Of a DNA stretch of 36,093 nucleotides, positions 7,173 to 15,617 are shown piece by piece (within the stretch, counting starts at the first letter, position 1; every line of letters begins with the position of its first letter). Under the pieces are notes generated by a model. It had not been told where the DNA came from and made no database searches. It worked only from the letters and a program-made list of their open reading frames with translations. The stretch comes from Chthonomonadaceae bacterium (GTDB taxonomy: Bacteria; Armatimonadota; Chthonomonadetes; Chthonomonadales; Chthonomonadaceae): positions 1 through 36,093 of the forward strand of contig JANWZQ010000146.1 in assembly GCA_025054835.1 (NCBI GenBank). The letters are read 5' to 3'. Both the position numbers and the translations under genes were made by a program.

Positions 7173-8354
7173 TCAGTCACACACGTTCAGGGCCGCACGG
7201 TAGAGAGCAATGAAGTCCTCCGGAAAAATCGGGCGCGGGTTGAACTGCGCGGTCCATTGCCGGGCGGCCTCCTGCGCCAGCATCGCGATGGACGCGTCGT
7301 CAACGCCGTATTCTCGCAGCGAAACGCGCATCCCTGCAAGGCTCAGCATGGCATTCAACTCGGCCACCAGAGTACTCACTGATTGCGCAGGATCCGCAGA
7401 GCGTTCTGCCTTCCCTGCAACACAGAGCAGATCATGATAGAGCGCCCGGATTTCTGGTTGTTGCGCGTTAAACCGGACCACATGGGGGAGCATCAATCCG
7501 ACTGCATGACCGTGCACCAGATGGTAGCGTGCGGTGAGAGGGTTAGCCGCCGAGTGCGCCGCGCCAAGCATACTGTTCTCGATCGCAACGCCCGCGAAGG
7601 CCGCGCCCAGCATCACATGTGCCCGTGCCTGTAAGTCCTGCGGGGAGGTCAGCACACGAGGGTAGTACGTGATCAGGCGACGGAACGCCTCGCGGGCGTA
7701 GAGCGCACTGAACTCGTTCCGCCGGGTAGTCACTGCGGTCTCAACGGCGTGCACTATGGCGTCCATGCCAGTGCATGCCGTCACTCGATGCGGCTGCGAA
7801 ACGGTCAGCGTCGGGTCCAGCAAGGCGATCCGGGGAGCAGCCTTCGGGTCGCCGCACGCCATCTTCTGATGCGTTTCCTCATCCGCAATAAGCGCGAACG
7901 ACTGACACTCGCTGCCGGTTCCAGCCGTAGTCGGCACCGCAATGAGAGGAAGCATCGGCCGGGTTGCCTTGCCCACACCCCAGTAGTCCTGCATGCGCCC
8001 GCCGTTGGTTAGCAGGAAGTTACACCCCTTGGCCGTATCGAGACTGCTGCCGCCCCCCAGCCCGATGATCGCCTCGATGCGGGCATCACGCGCTACGGCA
8101 AGGCAGTTGTCCACATCACGCGTGGTCGGGTTCTCTCGAACACCGTCGAACAGTACAACCTCAACGCCAGCGGCCGTCAGAATGTGTTGCGCGCGGTCCA
8201 CATGACCTGCCGCCACAATACCCGGATCTGTCACCAGCAGAACGCGTTTTGCCGGCAACTCCCGCGCCAGCTGGCCGAGACGATCCAGTGCGTTGAAGCC
8301 GAACACGATCCGGGTGCGCGGCCAGGTGTCGAACCCGATAATCTCACTTTCCAT
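7173..8354 (-). CDS. Iron-dependent (class III) alcohol dehydrogenase
   Basis: 393 aa, the usual family length. It interconverts an alcohol and an aldehyde with NAD(P). The nucleotide-binding GLGGGSSLDTAK lies at about 98-109 and the family signature VPTTAGTGSE at 140-149. Predicted metal ligands are D198 and H202 (GMDAIVHAVE), H267 (GAAHSAANPL) and H281 (YHLVHGHAVG). Family members act on ethanol, butanol, propanediol, lactaldehyde or long-chain alcohols, and the substrate cannot be read from sequence. It lies between a MarC gene (43 bp upstream) and a secreted propeller (39 bp downstream), and close to an acyl-activating enzyme and an acyl-reductase-like protein. That context favours the aldehyde/alcohol step of a carboxylate-reduction route. 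Confidence 0.9.
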   Translation of the reverse strand: MESEIIGFDTWPRTRIVFGFNALDRLGQLARELPAKRVLLVTDPGIVAAGHVDRAQHILTAAGVEVVLFDGVRENPTTRDVDNCLAVARDARIEAIIGLGGGSSLDTAKGCNFLLTNGGRMQDYWGVGKATRPMLPLIAVPTTAGTGSECQSFALIADEETHQKMACGDPKAAPRIALLDPTLTVSQPHRVTACTGMDAIVHAVETAVTTRRNEFSALYAREAFRRLITYYPRVLTSPQDLQARAHVMLGAAFAGVAIENSMLGAAHSAANPLTARYHLVHGHAVGLMLPHVVRFNAQQPEIRALYHDLLCVAGKAERSADPAQSVSTLVAELNAMLSLAGMRVSLREYGVDDASIAMLAQEAARQWTAQFNPRPIFPEDFIALYRAALNVCD

Positions 8355-8397
8355 CGGTCAGCCTGTTATCCTGAGGATGACGGGGACGGTAGCACCC

Positions 8398-9027
8398 CTA
8401 CGCCGTCCAGAGAGCGCGCACCCCCTTCACGATAGCCTCGGCAGCAACAGCGATCAGAATGAGCCCCATGACGCGGGAGAGGATGTTGATCCCCGTCTGA
8501 CCGAGCGCGTTACCGATGGGCAGCGCCATGCGCAACGCTCCGTAGCAGACCGCTGCGATGAACGCGACTACTCCGATGACGAGCAGAATGTGTGGCCAGA
8601 ACGGCCCGGAATCGGCCAGCAGGATCACAGAACCAATCGCGCCCGGACCGGCCAGTTGGGGCAACGCCATCGGCACAATCGCAATCTCCTGACGTTGCGA
8701 GGCTTCCTCCACCTCCTCGGGTGTCTCCCGGCTCCGACTGATGCGCGCGTTCAGCATGTCCATCCCCATCAGCAGGAACAGCACGCCCCCTGCCACCCGG
8801 AAACTGGCCAGACTGATCCCGAACATCTGCAACAACCACTTGCCCGCCAGAGCCGCTACCGTAAGAATAAGAAAAACGGCGAGAGCGGCTGTGCGCGCCA
8901 TTTGATGGCGTTGCCACGCCGGCTGTTGCTGCGTCAGTCCCAGAAACACCGGGACGGCTCCAATCGGATCCACGACAACCAGCAGGGAAACCACCGTTTT
9001 CAGCAACGCCGGCAGCTGTTCGAGCAT
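8398..9027 (-). CDS. MarC-family integral membrane protein
   Basis: About 209 aa with six hydrophobic helices. The first carries VVSLLVVVDPIGAVPVFLGL, the MarC (UPF0056) signature, and a second copy of the fold starts near AIVPMALPQLAGPGAIGSVI, the family's pseudo-repeat. Despite the name, the transported substrate of the family is not established. I chose ATG 9027 because CTGGAG lies 6 nt upstream and the protein then starts MLEQLPALLKT; a GTG at 9042 would add five residues and overlap the neighbouring gene's stop. It sits 20 bp after the aldehyde dehydrogenase-like gene and 43 bp before the alcohol dehydrogenase, so it is probably in the same transcript. It might export a product or by-product. 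Confidence 0.87.
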   Translation of the reverse strand: MLEQLPALLKTVVSLLVVVDPIGAVPVFLGLTQQQPAWQRHQMARTAALAVFLILTVAALAGKWLLQMFGISLASFRVAGGVLFLLMGMDMLNARISRSRETPEEVEEASQRQEIAIVPMALPQLAGPGAIGSVILLADSGPFWPHILLVIGVVAFIAAVCYGALRMALPIGNALGQTGINILSRVMGLILIAVAAEAIVKGVRALWTA

Positions 9028-9047
9028 TGCGTGCTCCAGCACTCCGA

Positions 9048-10472
9048 TCAGGCCGCACGCTGGATGGAACGGCGTCGATACAGAAACTCAAACATGTTGC
9101 CCTCGTGCGGCTGGTTCCATTCCACCCGGGAAGTCGGCAGGGGTCCCAGGTTCAGACGCTCGATCTGCGGCGAGGCGAGCAGTTGTTCGATGAATTTCTC
9201 ATCCTGCGTGATTGCGGTCACCACCAGCGAGTACCCCATCTGCTCCACCATCTGCTCCTGCGGTATCTCTACCACGCTGGCATAAGGGAACAGAAACTCT
9301 CGATTGGCCAGCGGATGCGCCATCGACTGGCAGCGGATCAGGGTGGGCAACAGATAGGTACTTCCCTCCATGGTGACCCGGCGTGGGCCGCGGCGGTACC
9401 GCGCTGTGACGTCCTCCGCACCGGGAGTCTGCAAGCCTTCTGTGATGGCGTTATCGATAAATTCAGCCATCTTCACGCTGGCAAAGCCTGCGAGCGCGGC
9501 GCGCTCATCCGTTGCCGGAAGGGGCTCGATCTGCGCCAGGCGTTTTGCCAGCGCGTCGGCCAGCGCGTCGGCATGGCGTGGCACCAGCACGGCAGAGGCG
9601 TTGATGCAGCTGCGTCCCCCATTATCCGCGATGGAGGCCACAATCACATCCACGAACTCTTCCCAGCGATCGACCATGTCCGCACCGATAAGCACTTTGC
9701 TCCAACCCGGGCCATGCACCTGCACGCCGGGGTTACCGGCGTAACGCTCCACTGTTGCCTGGTCGCCGAAGATCAGGGAGCGTCCACACACCTCCATTAC
9801 TGTGGCACTGCCCTCATGATCGGTCGGATAGAAGTAGAACGCTTCCGGGGGACATCCAGCGGCCAGAAACGCCTGAATGATCCGGAACGGGGTCCACGGC
9901 TCTTCACGCCCCGGCTTCAGCACCACAGGGATTTTGAGCGCGACAGCCGGCATCCAGAGTGAGTTGACTCCCGGAGAGTTGCTCGGCAACACCACGCCCA
10001 GTGTGCTGGTAACCGCATAGTAGCTGACCGGGACTCCCGCCTGCTCGCCATAGCCACGATCCAGCACACTCAGATCCATGCCCCGCGTCAATCCCGCAAG
10101 AATACGGTCCATCTCGGTGAAGACCTGATAGATCTTCTGCATGTTCCTGCGCACCAGCGTATGTGGCAGGCCACTGGTTGCAGATAGCTGCTCCACGTAC
10201 TCCTGCGGGCTCTGGGTCTGCCCCGGTCCCAGAGGCAGCGTACCCTCCATGAACAACTGTCCGGCCTCTTTACACAGGGCGATCATGCGTGCCATGGGCA
10301 CAGCACGCAACACCTCCCGGGAGGGGCGGCGCAGGTCCCGCCGGATCAGGCCGGCATTGGCATGATGCACCTGTGCCACGCTCTCACCAGTACGCACGCT
10401 CTTCAGTTCCACCTTCTCGAGGCTCTCGTAGACCTGACCTCGACGCAGTATCGGAATATCGGGTAAGGACAT
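9048..10472 (-). CDS. Aldehyde dehydrogenase-fold acyl reductase (LuxC-like), lacking the usual catalytic Glu
   Basis: 474 aa of the NAD(P)-dependent aldehyde dehydrogenase superfamily. The oxyanion segment is TLGVVLPSNSPGVNSLWMP (about 157-175), the cofactor-binding strand is IPVVLKPGREEPWTPF, and the catalytic Cys is C289 in NGGRSCINASAVLVP. At the place where hydrolytic enzymes carry the general base in ELGG, this protein has HGPGWSKV, so that glutamate is absent, as in CoA-acylating aldehyde dehydrogenases and LuxC-type reductases. This suggests it reduces an acyl thioester to aldehyde, or does the reverse. A LuxE/PaaK-like activating enzyme lies immediately upstream and an alcohol dehydrogenase downstream. 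The chain-length preference is unknown. Confidence 0.8.
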   Translation of the reverse strand: MSLPDIPILRRGQVYESLEKVELKSVRTGESVAQVHHANAGLIRRDLRRPSREVLRAVPMARMIALCKEAGQLFMEGTLPLGPGQTQSPQEYVEQLSATSGLPHTLVRRNMQKIYQVFTEMDRILAGLTRGMDLSVLDRGYGEQAGVPVSYYAVTSTLGVVLPSNSPGVNSLWMPAVALKIPVVLKPGREEPWTPFRIIQAFLAAGCPPEAFYFYPTDHEGSATVMEVCGRSLIFGDQATVERYAGNPGVQVHGPGWSKVLIGADMVDRWEEFVDVIVASIADNGGRSCINASAVLVPRHADALADALAKRLAQIEPLPATDERAALAGFASVKMAEFIDNAITEGLQTPGAEDVTARYRRGPRRVTMEGSTYLLPTLIRCQSMAHPLANREFLFPYASVVEIPQEQMVEQMGYSLVVTAITQDEKFIEQLLASPQIERLNLGPLPTSRVEWNQPHEGNMFEFLYRRRSIQRAA

Positions 10473-10542
10473 GGCTTTCTATTCCTGAAATGACGATGGC
10501 CGTCAGTGTGCGGCATTCCCGGGTCTCATCAGGGGATCGTCC

Positions 10543-10567
10543 GGACAGCCGCACCGACTTTCTGTCC
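10543..10567 (-). other. Nested hairpin in the gap between acyl-activating enzyme and reductase
   Basis: GGACAG (10543-10548) pairs with CTGTCC (10562-10567). It is enclosed by a second imperfect pair, CCCGGGTCT near 10518-10526 with AGACCGGG near 10567-10574. It sits in the 136-bp gap between two otherwise linked genes. It may attenuate or stabilise the mRNA; there is no clear T-run. Confidence 0.3.
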
Positions 10568-10608
10568 AGACCGGGAGTGATTGAACCGGGGAGACAGGTA
10601 CTGCTGCC

Positions 10609-11706
10609 TCAGTAGACCCCTTCGATTGTCTTGTGCTCCAGTGCGCCAAAGGGCCGTACTTCGCCCACGCCGTCCCACGGGAAGCGCTCATGCGGCCCGC
10701 GCCGGATCGCCTCATCACGCTCCAGGAAGCGGGGCATGAAGAACTCTTTTGTCAACGTTGTCAGCTCCACACGCCCCCACGCGCCATATTCCACGGTGCG
10801 CGCGGTGTCATCCGGGTCTACCACACGCAACACGGCACGCGGTTGCGGCGCGTGATAAGTGATGCTATAGTTGTCTTCCGGGGTCAGAGGCCGGCTGCAC
10901 GCCAGTCCCATCAACGTGTTGCCATAGGTCGGGACGAACTGCGCACGGTTCTGCAGCACTTCTTCTACCAGGAAACGCACTGTCTGCGGATTCATCTGCG
11001 TGCCCCCGCAGAACACCCCGGTGATCCCTGCGTCCGGCACGCTGATCTTTTCATCCAGTGCCTCCAGCAACAGGGGCGTGGTGAAGAGACAGCTGATCTT
11101 GCGATGCTTCAGAATGGTCACTCCCTGCTCCACCACATGTTCCTTGTACCGGCGCGCCGTGTCGAAGTCCTTCTCCGCGATGAGCCGCTTCACCCAGCGC
11201 GGATCCAGGTCCACATGATAGCAAACTCCTCCACGATAGTGCGCCAGGTGCTCGATCGCCAGACGCAGACGGCGCGGGCCTGTCGGCCCCAGCATCAGCC
11301 AGTTCCCCCCGCGGGGGAAATAGCGATCGTCCAGCGTGTCCGAGAACTCCTCGTAGTCCCGTTTGTGGTCCTCCCAGCCAATACGTTGCTTGGGCATGCC
11401 GGTAGTGCCACCTGTCTCAAAAATGTAGTAGGGCCGCCCGGCATACGCCTTTGGCACCCAGACTTCATTGGGCAGATCGCGTAACCATTCGTCCTGAAAA
11501 TGAGGGAATCGGGTCAGATCTGCGTACGAGTGTATTTCCTCCCGGGGATCCCATCCAGCTTTTGCTGCCCATTCCAGCCAGAACGGACATCCCGTCTCCG
11601 GCGAGAAGTGCCAGGCAATGATCTCGCGCACATGCGCATCCAGTTGTTCCTGAGCGGCCCGCACCGCTTCCGGCAGGACCTGTTCGCTCACCATCGTCAT
11701 ATCCAT
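10609..11706 (-). CDS. LuxE/PaaK-like acyl-activating (adenylate-forming) enzyme
   Basis: 365 aa. The ATP-binding loop is YIFETGGTTGMPKQRIGW (about 95-112), FTTPLLLEALDEK and FCGGTQMNPQTVRFL match PaaK/LuxE core motifs, and the A5 position is PTYGNTLMGLA. Full-size phenylacetate-CoA ligases are about 430-440 aa with a C-terminal lid domain; this protein is about 70 residues shorter, close to the length of LuxE acyl-protein synthetases. It should form an acyl-AMP from a carboxylic acid and pass the acyl group to a thiol. The ATG at 11706 has AGAGAGG just upstream; an upstream frame extension to 11748 has no family match. With the downstream reductase it resembles the LuxE-LuxC pair of bacterial fatty acid reductase. 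The true substrate is unknown. Confidence 0.78.
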   Translation of the reverse strand: MDMTMVSEQVLPEAVRAAQEQLDAHVREIIAWHFSPETGCPFWLEWAAKAGWDPREEIHSYADLTRFPHFQDEWLRDLPNEVWVPKAYAGRPYYIFETGGTTGMPKQRIGWEDHKRDYEEFSDTLDDRYFPRGGNWLMLGPTGPRRLRLAIEHLAHYRGGVCYHVDLDPRWVKRLIAEKDFDTARRYKEHVVEQGVTILKHRKISCLFTTPLLLEALDEKISVPDAGITGVFCGGTQMNPQTVRFLVEEVLQNRAQFVPTYGNTLMGLACSRPLTPEDNYSITYHAPQPRAVLRVVDPDDTARTVEYGAWGRVELTTLTKEFFMPRFLERDEAIRRGPHERFPWDGVGEVRPFGALEHKTIEGVY

Positions 11707-11781
11707 GCTGCCTCTCTTTAAATCACAGAACCACTGGCAGGAAGGCACCTGCGCCCTCTGCTCCCGGTCCGTTCTACGCTC

Positions 11782-13506
11782 TCAGACACCGGTTTGCTGC
11801 GCATCGCGCCGGGGCGGAAAATACTTGTCGATAGTCGCCTGACCGGGCGGAGGCGTTAGCAGAGACACCACGATCATCAGAACCGCCGAACCGATCACCA
11901 TCGGGAACACCGGGAGAAAACCGTATACCGTTACGTTCACCGGCCCGCGCAGGAACAGATCGCCATACTGCGGGAAGATCTGTACGGGCTTGATCGGGCG
12001 CGCCCCGCCCGCAGGAGCGTTCTGCTGTGCGCCTGTTGCTCTGGAAGAAGTTGCGCCGGGGCCGTTGACTGGTTCCGAGCGAGCCAGAGCGGGGGTACCG
12101 TCTCTCTGCGCCACCACAGGCCGTACTGCGGGAGCCGGCGGTCTGGGGGCGATCGGATCCGAGATCGTCTGCAGATACCAGTTCAGGCCCATACAACCGG
12201 TGACCCAGAGTGCAGCGGCCAGCGCTCCCCACTTGGTGCTGCGTTTCCAGAACAGTGCGGCCAGCATGATCGGAGAAAGTGCAGCGAAGCCAGAGAACGC
12301 GAAGCGAATGGCCAGCTCGAAGATCCCGGCCCTGTCCTTCAATTTCAACGCAACCCAGTAGGAGACCAGCGCAATCAGCACGATGAACAATCGCCCGGCC
12401 CAGACCTGCATCCGATCGCTGAATCGCTCCTTGCCCCCGTAGTAGGCAAACAGGTCTTCCGAGAAGATGGTGCTGAGCGCCAGGATCTGGCTGTCCGAAG
12501 CCATCACGCAGGCCATGATCCCCGCACCCAGTATCCCCGAGAGCAGTGGCCCCACGTTGGCCGTCAGCAACCGGATGATGATATCGTCTGACTCCCCCGG
12601 CCCCAGCCCGGGGAACAACGCAGCGCCCACCACACCCAGATACACCGAGGGAGCCCAGATCGCGATGATGCAGAGGGGATACCAGATAACTGTCTTCCGG
12701 AAGTGACTGATCCGCTCCGCCGTAAGGCACATGATAGAGATATGCGGGAACATAATGGCCGACAGCGGAATGAACATGTAGCTGAAGAACTCCTCGGCCG
12801 ACATTCGGTCGCGGGCCAGCAGGGATGCCGTGCGCGGATTGGAAGCCAGCTGCTGCATGATCGAGCCGAATCCACCGATGCTCTGTGCCAGCAGAATGAA
12901 CGCCAGTGTGCCGAAGCAGAGGAACAGCACGGTCTGGAACGTGTTGACCCACGCTGTGCCCCGCATCCCGCCAAAGAACACATAGCTCATGACCACCACA
13001 GCAACCAGTGCGCCCCCGAACTCATAGCTCACCCACGTGCGCCCGTTGACCGTACTGATCGCCTCCAGCGTCTGCCCACCTCCCATCACGCCGATAATGA
13101 TGTAGGGCACCAGCATCGCTGCTGTGAGCACCGAAATGAACGTGCCGATCCCCCCCGCTTCCCACCGGTCACGCAGGAACTGTACCTGTGTCATGTGACC
13201 GTGCTTCTTGCCCAGCGCCCAGAGCCGGGTACCGATGAAAAAGATCGTTAGCGGGATCACCATGGCCGAAGAAGAGGCCATCAACCCGAGCACACCGATA
13301 CCCTGCCGGTACGCCAGCCCGGAAGAACCGAGAATGGCGAACGCTGTCATGTTGGTGCCGAACAGGGAGAGCAGAAAGACGTATGGCCCCAGCGAGCGAT
13401 TGGCCAGAAAAAAGTCCTCACCGGACTCCTTGCCCTTGCGGAAGGCAAAGATACCGATGTAGAGCACGATGGCCAGATAGATGAAGACGATGATTGCAGG
13501 GTTCAT
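11782..13506 (-). CDS. Sodium:solute symporter (SSS family) with Pro/Ala-rich insert
   Basis: 574 aa with about 13-14 hydrophobic helices typical of SSS transporters, which couple solute uptake to sodium. The N-terminus (FIYLAIVLYIGIFAFRK...GEDFFLANRSLGP) and the segment LGSSGLAYRQGIGVLGLM match the family core; the helix near ILGAGIMACVMASDSQILALSTIFSED is the conserved helix 8 region. A roughly 60-residue low-complexity Pro/Ala/Gln-rich insert (about 450-512) separates the last two helices. The first codon overlaps the upstream small membrane gene by 4 bp (ATGA), so translation is coupled. The solute is not inferable; the adjacent acyl-activating enzyme suggests a carboxylate. Confidence 0.88.
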   Translation of the reverse strand: MNPAIIVFIYLAIVLYIGIFAFRKGKESGEDFFLANRSLGPYVFLLSLFGTNMTAFAILGSSGLAYRQGIGVLGLMASSSAMVIPLTIFFIGTRLWALGKKHGHMTQVQFLRDRWEAGGIGTFISVLTAAMLVPYIIIGVMGGGQTLEAISTVNGRTWVSYEFGGALVAVVVMSYVFFGGMRGTAWVNTFQTVLFLCFGTLAFILLAQSIGGFGSIMQQLASNPRTASLLARDRMSAEEFFSYMFIPLSAIMFPHISIMCLTAERISHFRKTVIWYPLCIIAIWAPSVYLGVVGAALFPGLGPGESDDIIIRLLTANVGPLLSGILGAGIMACVMASDSQILALSTIFSEDLFAYYGGKERFSDRMQVWAGRLFIVLIALVSYWVALKLKDRAGIFELAIRFAFSGFAALSPIMLAALFWKRSTKWGALAAALWVTGCMGLNWYLQTISDPIAPRPPAPAVRPVVAQRDGTPALARSEPVNGPGATSSRATGAQQNAPAGGARPIKPVQIFPQYGDLFLRGPVNVTVYGFLPVFPMVIGSAVLMIVVSLLTPPPGQATIDKYFPPRRDAQQTGV

Positions 13507-13748
13507 CCCCGGGGATCCTCATCCGTGTGGTGTGCCGTCAGGTCCATGGTCTCACGTTCCAGATCATGCGGCCAAGCATACCGGACCAGAACCGCCATGG
13601 TGAATGAGGCCAGAAAAGCGTAGCCGATGTGATAGGCCAGGCCAACAGGAATGAAGCCCAGTACCAGAGACTTGTTGGTCCAGTTCCAGAGATCATGGTG
13701 CAGTGCCAGAACCACCAGCACAAAGACCGTGAGCAGGAAAGTTTTCAT
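13503..13748 (-). CDS. DUF3311-like small membrane protein, symporter partner
   Basis: 81 aa with two hydrophobic helices (MKTFLLTVFVLVVLALHHD and VGLAYHIGYAFLASFTMAVLV), a WNW...GFIPVG link and an acidic, His-containing tail (TAHHTDEDPRG). Small proteins of this kind, annotated as DUF3311, are commonly encoded just ahead of SSS symporters and are thought to be accessory subunits. Its stop overlaps the symporter start by 4 bp, which supports a one-to-one partnership. The start at ATG 13748 gives a clean membrane-protein N-terminus; a much longer upstream frame (to 13919) has no membrane or family features and crosses a terminator-like hairpin. Confidence 0.72.
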   Translation of the reverse strand: MKTFLLTVFVLVVLALHHDLWNWTNKSLVLGFIPVGLAYHIGYAFLASFTMAVLVRYAWPHDLERETMDLTAHHTDEDPRG

Positions 13749-13772
13749 GAGTGGCGTTACTCTCAGAGGAGA

Positions 13773-13791
13773 GTCCCGGGTATCCCGGGAC
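13773..13791. other. Perfect palindromic hairpin upstream of the symporter pair
   Basis: GTCCCGGG-TAT-CCCGGGAC has 8-bp perfect arms and a 3-nt loop. It lies 25 bp upstream of the DUF3311-like start and could be an operator or an mRNA leader structure. Confidence 0.35.
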
Positions 13792-13805
13792 AGGATCGGA
13801 TCCGG

Positions 13806-13856
13806 AAAAGAGCCCCGGGCGTCCTTCAGGGGCAGAGAGGACGGAAGAACGCCCGG
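13806..13856 (-). terminator. Candidate Rho-independent terminator after the four-propeller block
   Basis: On the minus strand, CCGGGCGT (13856-13849) pairs with ACGCCCGG (13822-13815), with an inner GTCCT/AGGAC pair, and is followed by GGCTCTTTT (T4 at 13809-13806). It lies between the end of the propeller block (stop at 13891) and the symporter unit, and probably divides the run into separate transcripts. Confidence 0.5.
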
Positions 13857-13890
13857 AGCAGAGCGGATCGTCAGGACGCAGGCCCTGTTC

Positions 13891-15603
13891 TCAATACACC
13901 CGCTGTCCTCGTGCCTCATACCCCGGGCAGAGTGCGCGACGTAGCCAGCCCTGCCGGGTCACCTGACTGTGCCTTCCACACTCACATCGTCCCTGCGTTG
14001 CCGTGCCAGATTTCGCCAGCATCGGACGCCCTGCGGGCACCGGGGCAACCGGGCGCGACGCACTCTGCGCGGACTGCTTTGTGCTGATTGCGTACAGGTG
14101 TGTCTGTGTGGCGATGTAGAGCGTGCCATTGGCGACCACGGGAGAGGAGTAGACCGGGGCGCGCATATCCACGCGCCGGATCTCCTTCAACGTCCTGTCC
14201 GCTGCCAGGATCACGATGTCTCCATCCTCGGTACCCATGTAGACTTTGCCGTCTACCACCAGCGGACTGCCCCAGATGTGGCTCTTCGTATCGAAGACCC
14301 AGTAGGGCTTGCCGGTATCCGCATCCAGGCAATGGATGTACCCGCTGAAATCGCCCACGAAGACCATACCGTTCCAGATCGCCGGTGTAGAAAGCGAGCG
14401 TCGGATCCCGTCATACTGCCAGATCGGCTTCCCGGTGGCGGCATCCAGGCAGACGAAGTTCCCCAGCCCCTCGCCATGCTCCGGATCCTGACCGATGGGC
14501 ACATAAACTCGATTGTTGAAGAAGACCGGCGTGGCGATCACTTCGCTCGGCCCGTCGTAGGTAGCGTACTTGAGCGGCTTCCCGTTCTTCATGCGGTAGT
14601 GCGGCGGATTGCAATCGAAGCGCCACTTTTCAATCAGCACGTCACGCCCATCTTCCGACTTCTTCGTCCGGGTCTCAAACCCGTAGAGCCAGCCGTCACC
14701 ACCACCGAGAATGATCAACCCTTCGCCATTCACCACACCGTACGCCGGAGATGACCAGTTGGAATGCAGCGTGCGTGCTGATACCCCGGAGGCCTCCTCA
14801 CCCACCAGCTTACCCGTGTGCTTGTTGACCACGCAGAGTGCCGGGGCCTGCGGGTTGGGAATGTTGGTGTGTGTCCAGTCCACCCCGTTGCTGGTGGTGA
14901 CTACCACCAGATCGCCCGCGATGAGTGGCCCACAGTTGGTGATGTTGTGCGGGAATACCCCGAGCTCCTCACGCATATCGAACCGCCAGATGATATCCGC
15001 GTCCGTCTTCTGCAGGGTCACAGGGGGCTTACCGGGGCCAGCAAGATACTGCGCCTCGTTCTGGAACTCGCCGTCGTTGCCATTGGCCAGGCCCTCTGTG
15101 TCCAGACACATGATCTCATTGCGATTGGTCACAATGTAGACCCGGTTCCCTTCCACAGCCGGCGAAGAGCAGAGTCCGAGAAATTCCCAGTCGCTGACCT
15201 TCCCGGTGCCCAGCTTGGGCACAGCCAGTTGCCAGATCAGCTCTCCGGTCTTTTCGTCCAGGCAGTAGAGAATGCCCCGATCTCCTTTCTTGGTCGGGTC
15301 TCGCGGGGATTCATTGTTGGTACCCACGAAAACCTTTCCGCCGGAGATCGTCGGGTTGCCATACGTCTGTGAGCCGAGTTTGGCGATCCACCTGATGTTC
15401 CGCGTAGTCGCCATATCGATCTCTTCACTGTTCTCTTTGTACTTCCCGGGATCGAAATCGTCCGGGATACCCGTCTCGTCCGACACCATGTTGCGCGAGC
15501 TGTCTCGCCCCCAGAAGGGCCAGTCAGCCGCCCAGCCAGAAGTCGCCAGAGCCCCCAGAGCAACCCATATAACGAGGCCGAGACGTCCTGTATTCCTTTT
15601 CAT
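13891..15603 (-). CDS. Large secreted PQQ-type beta-propeller protein with unusual Cys-containing tail
   Basis: 570 aa. A signal peptide (MKRNTGRLGLVIWVALGALA, probable cleavage after SGWA) precedes ADWPFWGRDSSRNMVSDETG, a variant of the WRGP motif. The propeller blades are longer than in the sister proteins and carry insertions. Typical blade ends include YCLDEKTGELIWQL, VCLDAATGKPIWQYD and HCLDADTGKPYWVFD. The fold ends near residue 502 (LYAIS). The remaining 68 residues are Pro/Ala/Ser-rich, then basic with CEC and one more Cys, unlike a propeller. The ATG at 15603 has GGGCGGAG upstream. It lies 14 bp after the next propeller gene. No enzymatic residues are recognised. Confidence 0.83.
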   Translation of the reverse strand: MKRNTGRLGLVIWVALGALATSGWAADWPFWGRDSSRNMVSDETGIPDDFDPGKYKENSEEIDMATTRNIRWIAKLGSQTYGNPTISGGKVFVGTNNESPRDPTKKGDRGILYCLDEKTGELIWQLAVPKLGTGKVSDWEFLGLCSSPAVEGNRVYIVTNRNEIMCLDTEGLANGNDGEFQNEAQYLAGPGKPPVTLQKTDADIIWRFDMREELGVFPHNITNCGPLIAGDLVVVTTSNGVDWTHTNIPNPQAPALCVVNKHTGKLVGEEASGVSARTLHSNWSSPAYGVVNGEGLIILGGGDGWLYGFETRTKKSEDGRDVLIEKWRFDCNPPHYRMKNGKPLKYATYDGPSEVIATPVFFNNRVYVPIGQDPEHGEGLGNFVCLDAATGKPIWQYDGIRRSLSTPAIWNGMVFVGDFSGYIHCLDADTGKPYWVFDTKSHIWGSPLVVDGKVYMGTEDGDIVILAADRTLKEIRRVDMRAPVYSSPVVANGTLYIATQTHLYAISTKQSAQSASRPVAPVPAGRPMLAKSGTATQGRCECGRHSQVTRQGWLRRALCPGYEARGQRVY

Positions 15604-15617
15604 CTGTTTCTCCGCCC

